A stretch of DNA of 64,000 nt from contig NC_061146.1 of the NCBI RefSeq assembly GCF_905220365.1, positions 9,551,538-9,615,537 on the forward strand, in the 5' to 3' direction. The notes beneath the pieces were generated by a model. That model was not told where the DNA came from and searched no databases. It worked only from the letters and a program-made list of their open reading frames with translations. Of this stretch, positions 21,113-33,100 are shown one piece after another. Position numbers and translations under genes: made by a program. Positions within the stretch are counted from its first letter, which is position 1. The number at the start of each line of letters is the position of its first letter. The DNA comes from Vanessa cardui. Taxonomy: Eukaryota; Arthropoda; Insecta; Lepidoptera; Nymphalidae.

Positions 21113-23340
21113 AGTACCAACCACTGAACAAACAGCTCAAACTTATTATCTAAAAATACTAAACAAAAACCAACACTTCTGACGGTCTAAAAATTCATAA
21201 TTTATTCCATTATCATAAAAATGTAACGCGTTTGAACATAAAATATTTACTGTCGATAAACAGGCCAAAGAAATAGTTTTGATTTTTTTATGTTCGTTTT
21301 ATATCAGCGCATGTCTCGCCGAAAAATATGGAATTGAACGGATCCTTTTACGGCTCCAAACGCTAAAAGATCAGTGTTATAAGTTTTACGTCGTGTCTGT
21401 CTGTGGCCTCGTAGCAACTAACCAATGGCCCGCGTTTGATTTAGTTATTTTTAAGATGTATTTCTTTAGGTGTTTCCTGTAAAATTATGAGAAGGTACTT
21501 TTAATGGTAACATAAAAGATATCATTGATTCTGTTCTTCTCTTTGAAGATAATCAGCTGATTTCTAGTTCTTGAAAGACCAATTCTAATGGTCTAATTGG
21601 TCCAAAATTAAGTGTCCTGTAATTTCAATGATTTTACAGTTACATGATATATTAAATCCGATGACGCAGCATTATCTGGAATCAGCAGTATACCTCACTC
21701 CTAACCGGCTTACAGTAGAGGTATCAAGTTTGTGCTTAATGGAAATTACAGATGAATATTTGGAAGATATACTTTTTGGCAATTTATAAAAAAAAAGATA
21801 AGGGCATTTATAGTAGTTGTTTAAAAATAATATTAATTATAAATAATGATTATTAATTCATATGTTATTCATTATTTGTGAGCAATCAAACTCTATTTTC
21901 ATATACTTCGAAGAAATAAAACTTCTCAAGCGCGTACATGAGTGCATGCACCATCTATTTCAGTTTTAAATAAAGGAAAGCGCTTCAGACCTTAATTAGG
22001 TCGGTGTCCAATCCGTAAAACTTGCCATCAGTAAAATACATTATACTGCAGAAGTGAGTTTGCAAGTATGTTTACATAATCCGATGGGTTGGAAATCCGT
22101 CACGACTCAGTGAAGTTAGGCTCAGGGCAGTTTAGGTGAAGTGGAAATGTAATACTTAACTATCGCGCCAGTGTAATTTCAAGTACAACTTGAAAAAATC
22201 ATCAATTCGTTGAGACATCAGGTGTATTTGCCATGTTTTTATTTTTACTTGGCAGAGCTCGATATTTCGACATTATCTACGAATGTCTTGTTCACGAGAT
22301 TGACCTAACTTATTCATTGTTAAAATAAAAATATCCAAAAGTTATTTTTGAGATAAATCCGGACGTAAAAGAACCTTTTGTTGCTGTCGTACGTGGTTTC
22401 TGTTTCACGTTTTTCATACAATTTAGCTTGAAGTTACACTAAGAATGTCGAGGATTTTGCCAGATAGGTAATCGAAATATTTGTGGAGTATGTAAGCAAA
22501 TTCATGTCACTGGCAATGGCGGTCTAACAGGGGAGGCGGAAAGAATGATCCGCTCTGAGCCTCCAGTCTTGGAGAGCCAAATCCGCGTTCCCCTGATCAA
22601 ATCCCAAACAAGACTAAATATGTACACCCATCTAGAAGTTTTACACATAAAGATATGTCTATATATTTTTTTAAAGGGGTGTCCTTCATCTTTGCCTCCC
22701 CGCTCGCTGAAGGTCTTAGTCCGCCACTGTGTCACTCTTAAAGAAGTTTCAATAAATCTAAATCTCTATAATAAATTTCATTAATTATTATTATTAGGAA
22801 ATAATTCCCATACAATGTTCAAAAATTAATTCGTTTGAAATTGATCTTCTGTATCGTCATACAGAAAATAAAGGAAAGAAAAAGAAAAACATGCATCTGC
22901 ATGTTTGTGACAAAATTCTGCCGTCAATTGGGGATCAAAAATACAGCACCGGTCGTAAACGGGGTTGCAGGGCATATGTTGTCGCCCTGGAATCCCGTGT
23001 GTTTATCATCAAACAGCTACTAGTAGATCAATTTCAAATGAATTATTAATTAGGTTTTTAAAATCGCCCGTGGAAACCCAATAATTTTGGTACGGCCCAA
23101 TCCTCAAATGTCACCGAACCGCAAAAGCCATGTAGCCAAGCCAAATACGGAAATAAAATTGGCTTAAAAATTAGCTGGCTTCATTTTCAAGAACAAAATA
23201 CACTAATAATAATAAGTATGTTTTGATTTACAAAGTCAGTTCGAATATTTATTAAAAAACAATTACACGCTCAGTTAAACATTGTTAATGAAACACAAGT
23301 TTTATAAAACTTATTTAAAAACTATTTTCAAACAAAAATA
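21113..23340. other. Intergenic DNA between LINE remains and the 284-residue ORF
   Basis: 22256-22305 (CTCGATATTTCGACATTATC) is repeated at 41998-42040. Apart from the hAT MITE at 22514 no element or gene is supported. Confidence 0.5.
22514..22729. mobile_element. hAT-like MITE, about 216 bp
   Basis: Ends CAATGGCGGTCTAACAGG and AGGTCTTAGTCCGCCACTG; flanks TGTCACTG and TGTCACTC (one mismatch), with one extra G at the left junction. The 77- and 79-codon open frames in it are not genes. Confidence 0.75.
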
Positions 23341-24195
23341 ATGGCAAATATAGACGTCAAAATAATTTTATTATTATTCTACATGATCAATACATCAAAA
23401 AGTGTAACTTTAAAAGTGAATAATTTACTTGATCGATTATCAGCGCCCGATGGAAATGAAATAGCTTTCAAAGATATTGACAGTTACAAAACAAGAAGGC
23501 ATACAAATCATGAAGATTACAAACAAAATATTCAAAAGCCAGAACGACTTTTGAATAATCACTACAACAAGTTATTAATTAAAAGAATAATTCCGCATGG
23601 CATGAAACCATCTGGGCTTGAATATGACACTAAATTTAAAACCTATTACAAACCATTAATAAGAATACATAAAGAAAAACAAAACAAATATTCGGAAGAT
23701 AATAATAGGAACGATATTGCTTTTATCGTATCAAACAATCCTAAATTGAAACATTTTGAATTAAAAAACATTAAATATGATAAAGATTCAGTATTATTGG
23801 AACCATTCAAATTATCAACAAGTGAAATGTCAGGCAGCGAATTTGATGTTATAAAAAATCTTGAAAATATAATTAAAAGTATTGAATCTAGGACGCAAAG
23901 AATAAAGGCATACGATAAAGTTATTAAGCTACTTAAAAATATGTTGAGAAGTCCACAGTTTGAAAAATCTGGTGAGGTCAATGACCCTTTTGCTCCTGGT
24001 AAAGTTATGTCTGTAGATAGAGACACGGCTACAGAGAAAAACAAAGTTTGGATGCCGCATTACCCTCCGTGGAATTATTGGACGGTATGTAATATTATGT
24101 ATGATGGAGTAGCTTGTCCGAGGGATGTTTTCTTAAATGTGTGGTTTCCCGCCGACACATACGAATCACTTTGTTTTATAAAACAATGCGGGTAA
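23341..24195 (+). CDS. Putative secreted orphan protein, 284 residues, single exon
   Basis: I do not recognise this protein. The ORF is uninterrupted, starts at an ATG in a good insect context (A at -3, G at +4) and ends in two adjacent stops (TAATAA). Residues 1-22 look like a signal peptide with core IILLLFYMI. Residues 25-235 are Lys/Asn/Ile-rich, cysteine-free, with paired basic residues (KTRR) and a helical, charged stretch around 165-210. The last 38 residues change character: aromatic-rich (YPPWNYW) with four cysteines at 250, 259, 278 and 283, a pattern expected of a small disulfide-bonded module. There is no transposase or RT similarity and flanking DNA is repeat-poor. It could be a lineage-specific secreted gene or a chance ORF; length, signal peptide and the cysteine module favour a gene. 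Confidence 0.6.
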   Translation: MANIDVKIILLLFYMINTSKSVTLKVNNLLDRLSAPDGNEIAFKDIDSYKTRRHTNHEDYKQNIQKPERLLNNHYNKLLIKRIIPHGMKPSGLEYDTKFKTYYKPLIRIHKEKQNKYSEDNNRNDIAFIVSNNPKLKHFELKNIKYDKDSVLLEPFKLSTSEMSGSEFDVIKNLENIIKSIESRTQRIKAYDKVIKLLKNMLRSPQFEKSGEVNDPFAPGKVMSVDRDTATEKNKVWMPHYPPWNYWTVCNIMYDGVACPRDVFLNVWFPADTYESLCFIKQCG

Positions 24196-25215
24196 TAATT
24201 TAGTTTTTTTTTTTGTAAATATAATTTTTTATTACCTTGCAACACAACATATTCTTAGAACGATATTCTTTTACGCAGAAGGGTGAACTGGGTTTCTTAT
24301 ATCTGTCTCTTTCTTTTACATATATATGGTTGTATATTATATTATGTACTTATAACTTATTTTTTTGTTATTCACGCAGAATTTCTAGAAATGATTTTAT
24401 TTCTTGTCAATTACTCTGAAACTTTGTTAATTTATTACAAAGTCTATTATTTATAAATAGCGCAAGAAACTTCCGTTTCTTTTTTTAATTTTTTTTTTTT
24501 TTTGATAAAAATGACCAGATGTTCGATAAATAACTAATATTAACGCTAATTAAACTCGTTTTGTTAAGAAAAACTAAGAATACTGTAAAATAATAAAAAA
24601 GATAATAATTAAAGTATTACTACTCTGATAGAGTACTAAGACAATATTTTTTTTGGTCATAATCGTTTTTAGTAACTAAAAGATAGTAAGAAATAGAATT
24701 ATTATACCCTAAAGGTTACACACGATACAAGAGATATATTGATATTATTATTATCTGTGGTCGCTCATTTCGACCAAATATTTGGCGCGTTTAAAATTGA
24801 GTTCCAGTAATTAATTTATATTGTTAAGGGAATACTTACAGTTAGATACATCAGAGTCGTATTATCCAGTTTTGTCTGCACTATGCAACTTCTTAGTGGC
24901 ACACAATGTCTAAAAGAAGGAAGGACTGGTATTTGGTGACAAGGTTTAGGAAATCATTGTTAATTAATTTGTTGAACTCAATATTTTTATATTCCAATAT
25001 ATTAATGGCGTACCGTCTTATATAGTAATAAACATAATTATTAATAAAATTACTTTTTCGGAAATTAGAAAAGAGTAAATGATGTTGATGATGCTTTACT
25101 CTTTCTCATATGTTATATGGCCTGTCTTAAAACCCTGACATGGTCAATCTAACACGGCACGGTATATACTTACAGTGGAAAGGACCAAATGTTATATGAT
25201 CAAGGACTTCAATTG
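24196..25215. other. AT-rich DNA downstream of the 284-residue ORF
   Basis: No known repeat and no supported ORF; contains long T runs. May include the 3' untranslated region of the orphan gene, but no AATAAA is seen in the first 350 bases. Confidence 0.5.
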
Positions 25216-25560
25216 AATAGGTTGACGGACGAGCATATGGGCCACCTGATGGTTAAAGTGATCATCCATAGACAATGACGCTGTAAGAAATATTAACTAT
25301 TCCTTACATCGACAATGCGACACCAACCTTGAGGACTAAGATGCTATGTCCCTTGTGCCTGTAGTTACCCTGGCTCAGTCACCCTTCAAACCGGAACACA
25401 ACAATACTGCGTACTGTTTAGCGGTAGAAAATCTGATGAGTGGGTGGTACCTACGAAAGCGGGCTTACACAAAGCCCTACCACCAAGTGTATTATAAATA
25501 AAGATACATGTATTAATCATAAACTCCTCGTAGTGCACAATTTAGCTGAATTATTAGCAA
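25216..25560 (+). repeat. Repeat family A with 3' extension
   Basis: Full copy; the 70 bases after CCACCAAGTG (TATTATAAATAAAGATACAT) are shared with 43190-43260. A second 3' end lies at 25565-25610. Confidence 0.8.
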
Positions 25561-25844
25561 ATCACGCGGCGGGCGGGCTTACACAAAGCCCTACCACCAA
25601 GTAAACTTATTTTATTCATACTAATTTAATCCATATGGTTTTTTTTTATCTAGTATAAGAAGAACCTTCATCAAGACGTATGTCCCGGAGAACAAGTGAA
25701 ACTTGGAAATATTTGTATATGGACTCCACCGCATTAACAATGCTTATTCATACTTTTGCATATACATTTTAAACAGAAAATAAATACACCATAAAAATAT
25801 AATGACCTTTTTTTTCAATCGAGTACTACATAACAGTCACCAAA

Positions 25845-26175
25845 TTATCCAGACACGCGGTAGCGTGTCAGCCAAGTTCAGGTAACAGAACTGGCGAGTA
25901 GGAACGTGTGTAATTTTACACGAACCATTTGGAACCCCTTCATAACTCAAAAACTGTTTGACATAAACGTGTCAAATTTGGCAGATATATTAAGACTTGC
26001 GACATACATATTTGCTCCAGATTTCATAAACACATCTCAAACGGTTATTTAGATATTAATGTCCAAAAATCGTCGATTTTATCACTGACTGACCTATAGA
26101 TCAAAACTATTTCCCACTTCCAGGTGTCCTAAAACGTTCAAATTTGGCTTACAGGTAGATAATTAGGTGAATATA
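25845..26175. repeat. Dispersed repeat family H
   Basis: Shares CGTGTCAGCCAAGTTCAGGT, AATTTTACACGAACCATTTG and ATAAACACATCTCAAACGGT with 40843-41060. It lies just left of mariner copy 2. Class unknown. Confidence 0.65.
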
Positions 26176-26211
26176 AAGGGAAAAGTTTTTCATTATATTG
26201 CTACTATTGTA

Positions 26212-27506
26212 TTAGGTTGGGGAAAAAGTCTTTTCGCATATAGTATGTATGAACTTGTAATAAAATCTCTTTGGCTATACCATTTGTATCTGGCTGGTTT
26301 TGGTATCATTAATAGGTTTTAATTTTAAAGAAGGCACTTCCAAATTCAAATTAGGAATTTGTGTGATTTTCATTTGTACATCATACAACAAAATTGTTGT
26401 TAAAATGAGTGAATCTAAAGAAGAAATTCGATACATTTTAAAATTTTACTATAAAAAAGGTAAAAATGCAACTCAAGCCGCGAAAAAAATTTGTGATGTT
26501 TATGGACCTAATGCAGTATCTGTGAGAGTAGCGCAAGTTTGGTTTAAGCGTTTTCAAGCCGGAAATTTTGATATCAAAGATGCATCTCGCTCTGGTCGCC
26601 CTGTTACGGACAAAACTGATGCCATTTTTGAAAAAGTGGAGGAAGATCGGCATATTAATAGTTACGATGTATCTGAAGAACTGGCAATTGACCACAAAAC
26701 GGTTTTGACTCATTTGAATAAAGCTGGGTACACAAAAAAGCTCGATATATGGGTGCCTCATGAACTCACTGAAAGAAACCTAATGAACCGTGTACTCATT
26801 TGTGATTCTTTATTACGACGTAATGAAACCGAACCATTTTTGAAGAAGCTGATAACTGGTGATGAAAAGTGGATCACATACGACAAGAACGTGCGAAAAA
26901 GATCGTGGTCAAAGGCCGGTCAACCTTCACAGACTGTGGCAAAACCCGGATTAACTCGCAACAAGGTAATGCTGTGTGTATGGTGGGATTGGAAGGGCAT
27001 CATTCATTATGAGCTGTTACCGCCCGGCAGGACCGTCGATTCAGAACTGTATTGCGAACAATTGATGAGATTGAAGCAAGAAATTGAGAGAAAGCGGCCA
27101 GAATTGATCAACAGAAGGGGTGTGGTTTTTCACCATGACAACGCTAGACCTCACACATCTTTAGCCACTCAACAAAAATTACGAGAGTTTGGCTGGGAGG
27201 TATTAATGCATCCGCCGTATAGTCCTGACCTTGCACCTTCAGATTTTCATCTGTTTCGGTCTCTGCAGAATTCCTTAGGCAGTGTCAGGTTAACATCACG
27301 AGAGGACTGCCAAAACCACTTGTCGCAGTTTTTCGATCAGAAGCCCCAAAATTTTTACAGCAATGGGATCATATCACTACCAACAAGATGGCAAAAAGTT
27401 ATGGAACAAAATGGCACCTACATACTTTAGTCAAATGTAAATAAACTATTAAAAAAACTTTTTGAATTTTCATATAAAATACGAAGAAACTTTTACCCCA
27501 ACCTAT
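26212..27506 (+). mobile_element. mariner transposon copy 2
   Basis: A 1295-bp element with terminal inverted repeats TTAGGTTGGGGAAAAAGTC... and ...CTTTTACCCCAACCTAT, flanked by TA on both sides (26210-26211, 27507-27508). The right terminal repeat has a T in place of a C within the run of the terminal motif, so the ends are not perfect. Confidence 0.94.
26405..27430 (+). CDS. mariner transposase (DD34D), copy 2
   Basis: 341 residues from ATG 26405 to TAG. The open frame reaches back to 26300, but the start at 26405 (MSESKEEIRYIL) matches copy 1 and the family length. It carries the canonical motifs TGDEKWI (D153), HHDNARPH (D245) and YSPDLAPSD (D280), i.e. DD34D, plus WVPHELTE in the linker. 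No inactivating change is visible, so this copy may encode an active enzyme. Subfamily is not certain; motifs resemble the mauritiana/cecropia/mellifera side rather than irritans. Confidence 0.95.
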   Translation: MSESKEEIRYILKFYYKKGKNATQAAKKICDVYGPNAVSVRVAQVWFKRFQAGNFDIKDASRSGRPVTDKTDAIFEKVEEDRHINSYDVSEELAIDHKTVLTHLNKAGYTKKLDIWVPHELTERNLMNRVLICDSLLRRNETEPFLKKLITGDEKWITYDKNVRKRSWSKAGQPSQTVAKPGLTRNKVMLCVWWDWKGIIHYELLPPGRTVDSELYCEQLMRLKQEIERKRPELINRRGVVFHHDNARPHTSLATQQKLREFGWEVLMHPPYSPDLAPSDFHLFRSLQNSLGSVRLTSREDCQNHLSQFFDQKPQNFYSNGIISLPTRWQKVMEQNGTYIL

Positions 27507-27508
27507 TA

Positions 27509-28414
27509 TACTTATAGGGCCTGTTACTTTAATAACTGTAAAAAAATGATGTAAGAACCTTTAATTAAAACTTAAGTCTTAACGTGAATATATGACGAGT
27601 TGAATACCACCCTTGTTTTTTTTATTTATATAATTACGTTTTTATTAGGTTACTAAGTGGGATTTTCTATTGATTTATTCTTTCCATTATTAGAATACTA
27701 ATATTATAATATATTAGATATATTAGAATATTAAAATATTATAAATTAATATTAGAATACTAATATTCTACTACAGTCTCAGGAAACTAATACGTTTCCT
27801 GAGACTGTAGTAGAATATGTACGCTCCAAGCGGGGATCCTTATTGCTTGGAAGAAGAGTATCGAGCAAGCATGCTGATGTCACCAAAAGACTGATGAATG
27901 GATCCATTTGAAAAATAGAGAAGGTACATTGGGACGTCGATAACAGCAATAGCGTACTTAAAATTACAATACAATTTAAACATAATTTAAATGTATGAGT
28001 AAAAACTAAGTTTCAGATGTTAAGTTGGGAACAAGTCCCTATTTGCTTGTCATATTCTACTACTATTCACAAATCACAAGCGCGTTAGCCTTGACAGTGC
28101 TCTTCTCGATATAAGCTCCTCTAAATTTAGTAAGGGGCAGGCTTACGTTGGCTTTTCCAGAGTTAAAACCTTAGATGAGGTACATCTTATCAATTTAGTT
28201 TCAGGTCAAATTAAGACTTGAGAGAGCTCTATTGTAGAGTACAACCGTCTGGCCAAGTTATACCACCCCGACTTGGCCAAATGAAATAAAAAAACGCGTG
28301 CAAAAATATAGAACGTAACATAAGAAAGAGAATTAAACAATACTTTAACAACAATCCTTTGACATTAAATTTGTTATTAATAAGTACCAAATAATTATTT
28401 ATGTACAAAAAGTA
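27509..28414. other. Intergenic DNA with hairpin
   Basis: Only the perfect hairpin at 27763-27818 stands out; 27820-27930 is less AT-rich but has no long frame. Confidence 0.5.
27763..27818. repeat. Perfect 25-bp inverted repeat, 6-nt loop
   Basis: Arms 27763-27787 and 27794-27818 (arm end CAGTCTCAGGAAAC); loop TAATAC. Confidence 0.95.
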
Positions 28415-28860
28415 ATGATATCCCATCAAAAATATAAATATAAAATGAGAGCCAAGTTCAGTATTATGAAATATACGACAACGTATCCAGACGAGTACCA
28501 TTGTTTTTTTTTGTGCTTATGAATAGAAGTGTAGTGCTTGTGTGCTTATATTTGTAACAAGGTTTGCACTTGCGAAGGCTATAATATAATTCGTATATGA
28601 GAACTAGCCAAGTCAGACCTTAGTCTACAATACATTATTCTAAGTTATAAGGAGAAATGTTATTTTATGTTGTATTAAATGAATTCCAGGAAGCACAATG
28701 GAACTTGGCACCCATTTAGATCACATTTCTTTTGTCGTTGAAGTCAACAACCAAGGTATATTTTATAATACTGAACTTGGCTATCATTTCACATTTGTTT
28801 TTGATGGGATCCAATTTTCTAGCTTTACCGAGGAACACACAAGGCATTATGGAATGTTTT
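28415..28860. repeat. Repeat family H, partial with inverted ends
   Basis: Right part matches 41090-41250. The left edge (CCCATCAAAAATATAAATAT, AGAGCCAAGTTCAGTATTAT) is the reverse complement of the right edge (AATACTGAACTTGGCT, TTTTTGATGGG), so the piece is bounded by inverted repeats. Confidence 0.6.
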
Positions 28861-29918
28861 AAAACAATTCACGCAGATATACGATAAAACCAACCAACCA
28901 CCACCATTGTCTGGCTGGGAACAAAATAAAAAAAAATACAAAAACATATTCAAATATTATCCTTTATTTAAATAATACAAAAATAATAAAAGCCATAGAC
29001 AATGACAACTATTTCAGATCATGATATTTAATTCTAAATTTAAAAATCTGGAACAATCTGATAATCTGATATGTTTCGAATTACATATAAAAAAAAACAT
29101 AACCTTAAATAATGATAGCCTTTCTAGAGAGCATAATTGCAACACAGCCTATATTCATAGCATCAATTATATATATTAAGCATTTAGTGAGATTCTTAAA
29201 CTGTTAATAAAACATATATATCAATAACTGGTTACGATAATATATGAAAAATTTAACTATATGACATTCTATTTCTAAAATTAACTTTTTTTATTATCTG
29301 TCTTGAACGCGTCTTAACCAGCATTGTATCGATTTAAAAACATTTCTATAAATCATATATGTCACATAAACATTCGAGATATATGTTCATATTAATATAT
29401 AAGTAATCGTGCATACTATGCATCTTTAAACAGTTTTAATAATTAATTGTAAAAAAAATATTCCAACTCACAGACTTAACAAAAGATTTAAAAGTGAAAA
29501 TCATTTTTATACTGACTGTAACTGTCACTAATTATATATCTTTAACATATCATGCGCATGCGCACAACGCACTAGTTACATCACAATGGTATAGGAATGT
29601 ATGTATAAGAAATTAGTAAAAAAAAATCGCATCACAACAATAACGGTTACATATACTTCTTATGAGATTCAATTCATCTGTTCTTAATTTAAATTGATTT
29701 AAAGATGCATCGTATTTCTTAATAACCAACGATTTAAACTTAAAAATGTTTTAGAGAGTGATGAGTTAAGCGCTGTCTCTTTCTAACGAATATCAAATCA
29801 ATGGCGCCCGAAAGAGACAAATCTATATTCAAATACACACTCGTTAAATAAATCTTAATTAAGACCGCGTTGTTAGTATAGCTTAGCATAATATACATAA
29901 AAAAATTGGTATTTCCAT
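28861..29918. other. AT-rich DNA downstream of 26-29-p
   Basis: Probably the 3' untranslated region and flank of 26-29-p. A minus-strand AATAAA lies near 28952 and could end the transcript, which would make a UTR of nearly 1 kb; not certain. Confidence 0.4.
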
Positions 29919-30105
29919 TTACATAAGGACGTAAGTGGGTGCGGCTTGCACGCCACAATTGTCGTCCTTAATCGCCATGAGGACATATCCGTCGTTACCC
30001 CAGAGATTCGACCAGGAATTCTTAATCAGCCAATACTTCTGACCGTTGAGGACTCCAAAGCCCACAGCCAAGACTGCGTGATCTAATTGATCTACTTCAT
30101 TCTTA
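29919..30105 (-). CDS. 26-29-p: 26-29-p terminal exon (catalytic His and Asn)
   Basis: Begins after a TTTCAG acceptor and completes Cys491 split across the intron (EPK-C-KNEVDQLDH). It holds His500 and Asn520 of the catalytic triad and ends PTYVLM then TAA. The longest open frame extends 17 bases upstream into the intron, but the splice phase places the exon start at 30105. Confidence 0.92.
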
Positions 30106-33100
30106 CTGAAAGCGGAAAGCAAACAAATTTGTTTTATAAAGGTATTTTAACATAATTCGTGGTTTCGGTCGGAATACATCAAAAATATATTAGTATAGTA
30201 CGACACAACTTAAATGTAGCATCGGCCAAATTCGTAAAACCGATCACATCCGTATAAGGTACACTATCCCAAATTATCAATATTTATTTCTCATGTGAAT
30301 ATGATCTTTACACAAACGTAATAACGTGTAATGTCATATGACCTAATATATTCGTCAATTTGACACGTCGATTTGCTTTCTCGAGTTGAACTGACACGCG
30401 AATCCATAGCGACGAACGGCGCGATAGGGAGCTGTTTCTATTGGTTGTATGAATCGCCAGTAATCGGTTTAACGAATTTTGGCGATGCTACATCTAATTT
30501 GTGTCGTTATAGTTTATACGTTATAGTTTACAGTAGTGCAGTCGGCGTAATAAAAGGTTCGTCACATTAAGATCTATTTTCGCGTGCTCAGTGTGGGCGA
30601 TAATCAGCTTTATCGATCGAGAATGACATATTGCGTCGTAATGATTTGTCGTTTAGATTCAAAAGGTACTAAGAGGTAAAGACTTGATAAAGGAATTAAT
30701 TTAAAAACTGACGAAGGTTTTCTTTCTCTGACTGTACATAGTTTATATGCGGTACATGAAAACGTGTCCTTGTGTAATTAAAGTATTGTAAACTCGAAAA
30801 TGTTATTTAAAAAAATTACCATTCTAATGTAGACCTAGTTGTTGCCCGCAGTTTTGCTCGCTATTTAGGTGATTAGTTGTCACGTGTTAGTTAAAAAAAG
30901 TAGCCATGTCTCTTTACAGTTCCAATTTACTTCATAGCTAGTTTCATTAAAATCGGTTTAGTAGTTTGGTTGTGAAAGAGCAACAGATTTACATATAGAA
31001 AGAGTTACTTTCACATTCTTAGACGAGTCGAGATGGCTCAGTAGTTAGAACGCGTGCATCTTAACCGATGATTGCGGATTCAAACTCAGGCAAGCACCGC
31101 TAATTCATGTGCTTAATTTGTCTTTATAATTCATCTCGTGCTCAGCGGTGAACGAAAACATCGTAAGGAAACCTGCATGTGACATTTCATAGAAATTCTG
31201 CCACATGTGTATTCCACCAACCCACATTGGAAAGGGAGAGGAGGCCTTTAGCCCAGCAGTGGGAATTTACAGGCTTTTGTTGTTGTTAGGTACTTTCACA
31301 TTTATAATATTAATGGTAGATATTTAAAACTATGAAAACCTCTATATAGATAATTTTAATGTCGGTCATACCATTTGGGTTCGTAGTAGACTCCATTGGA
31401 ATAGAAGCTGAAACTCTTGTGTGAGGCGTCGATGGCTACTGATATCGGTCCGTGCTTGAAAATCGCCAACTACAATGAATACATATTATATATACGACGA
31501 CCTCCGTGGTCGAGTGGTGTGTACACCGGTTTTCATGGGTACGCCACTCCGAGGTCCCGGGTTCGATTCCCAGCCGAGTCAATGTAGATATCATTAGTTT
31601 TCTATGTTGTATTGGGCCTGGGTGTTTGTGGTACCGTCGTTACTTCTGATTTCCATAACACAAGTGCTTTAGCTACTTACATTGGGATCAGAGTAATGTA
31701 TGTGATGTTGTCTCATATTTATATTTATTTATTTTATATTGTTACGAGAGTAACCTTAGCCTTCAATACGGTGTTATGACATCTGATTCTATATCATAAT
31801 TTATATCACATTATTATTGCATATTATTAGTATAGCTGGAGCTATTGAATTTACTTTATTATATACAATTATTATCGTAATTAATTGATGAATAATTTGT
31901 AAAACTGTAATTGATATTATTTTATATGGTACAGCATTTAATACGGGCATGTAACACTATTTCTTATTTTGAATATGATTGGCATTCTAACAAAACATAG
32001 AGAGATTGGAGCGTCATTGTAAAACGATAATATTATTTTGGCCATCCCGAACTACTGAAATAACAATATATTAAATTAATTTACTGGTGACTACACTAAC
32101 TGACCAGAAGACGTAGCAACCTAGTGAAGGTCACGGGAAGACGCTGGTCGTTATGGCGATCTTAGAGGACTATGTCCAGTAGTGAACGGTCTTCGGCTGA
32201 CATGATGATGATGACACACTAACTGAACTAAACCTCAAAATCTATGACTAATAACAATAAATCTTTATTATATAAATGATAAGACAACAAGCAACCAACA
32301 ACGAAAAAAGTTTAAAAAGCCTTAAGTTACTCCTTATTACATCAGCTATCTGCCAGTGAAAGCCCCGTCAAAATCGGTCCAGCCGTTCCAGAGATTAGTC
32401 GGAACAAACAAACAGACACAGACAAAAAATATAAAAAATCTCATTTAGGTACAGGTACCTCGTACATATGCACTTAGTAGAAAGCAGTTATTTTGATATT
32501 ACAAACAGACATTCCAATTTTATTAGATTAGTTTAATTTTACCTTTTGTATTAAAAAGTTTCCTTTTCTTTGGGTCTTCTGATTGTGTCCTTCTCAACTA
32601 TTGATTCAACAAATTATTTGCAAATGAAACTGACCTTTAGAGCATTCTCATTCTTAGCGGTGACATTGACCCAGCCCTTGATGGAGGTCACAAGGGTCAC
32701 ATTATCGATGTGACAGTAGCCGTCCTGTAACAATTATTTAGATGATAAATAAAAATATTCAATATTTTATTGAATAGTCATATTAGTGTTAAATCAACTT
32801 AACATTTAACAGCAAGTTTTCAGTTAATGTTTGAATAAAATAAGAGTTTAATTATAATTAATAATTATTAAAGAGCCGAGTCGAGATGAGTTGAGTCGAG
32901 ATGGCCCAGTGGTTAGAACGCGTGCATCTTAACCGATGATTGCGGATTCAAACCCAGGCAAGCACCGCTGATTCATGTGCTTAATTTGTCTTTATAATTC
33001 ATCTCGTGCTCAGCGGTGAAGGAAAACATCGTGAGGAAACCTGCATGCGACAAATTTCATAGAAATTCTGCCACATGTGTATTCCACCAACCCGCATTGG

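Noticed and set aside
27820..27910. Frame VRSKRGSLLLGRRVSSKHAD as a peptide-precursor exon
   Set aside because: Short, closed quickly by a stop, starts in a hairpin and has no start or splice support.
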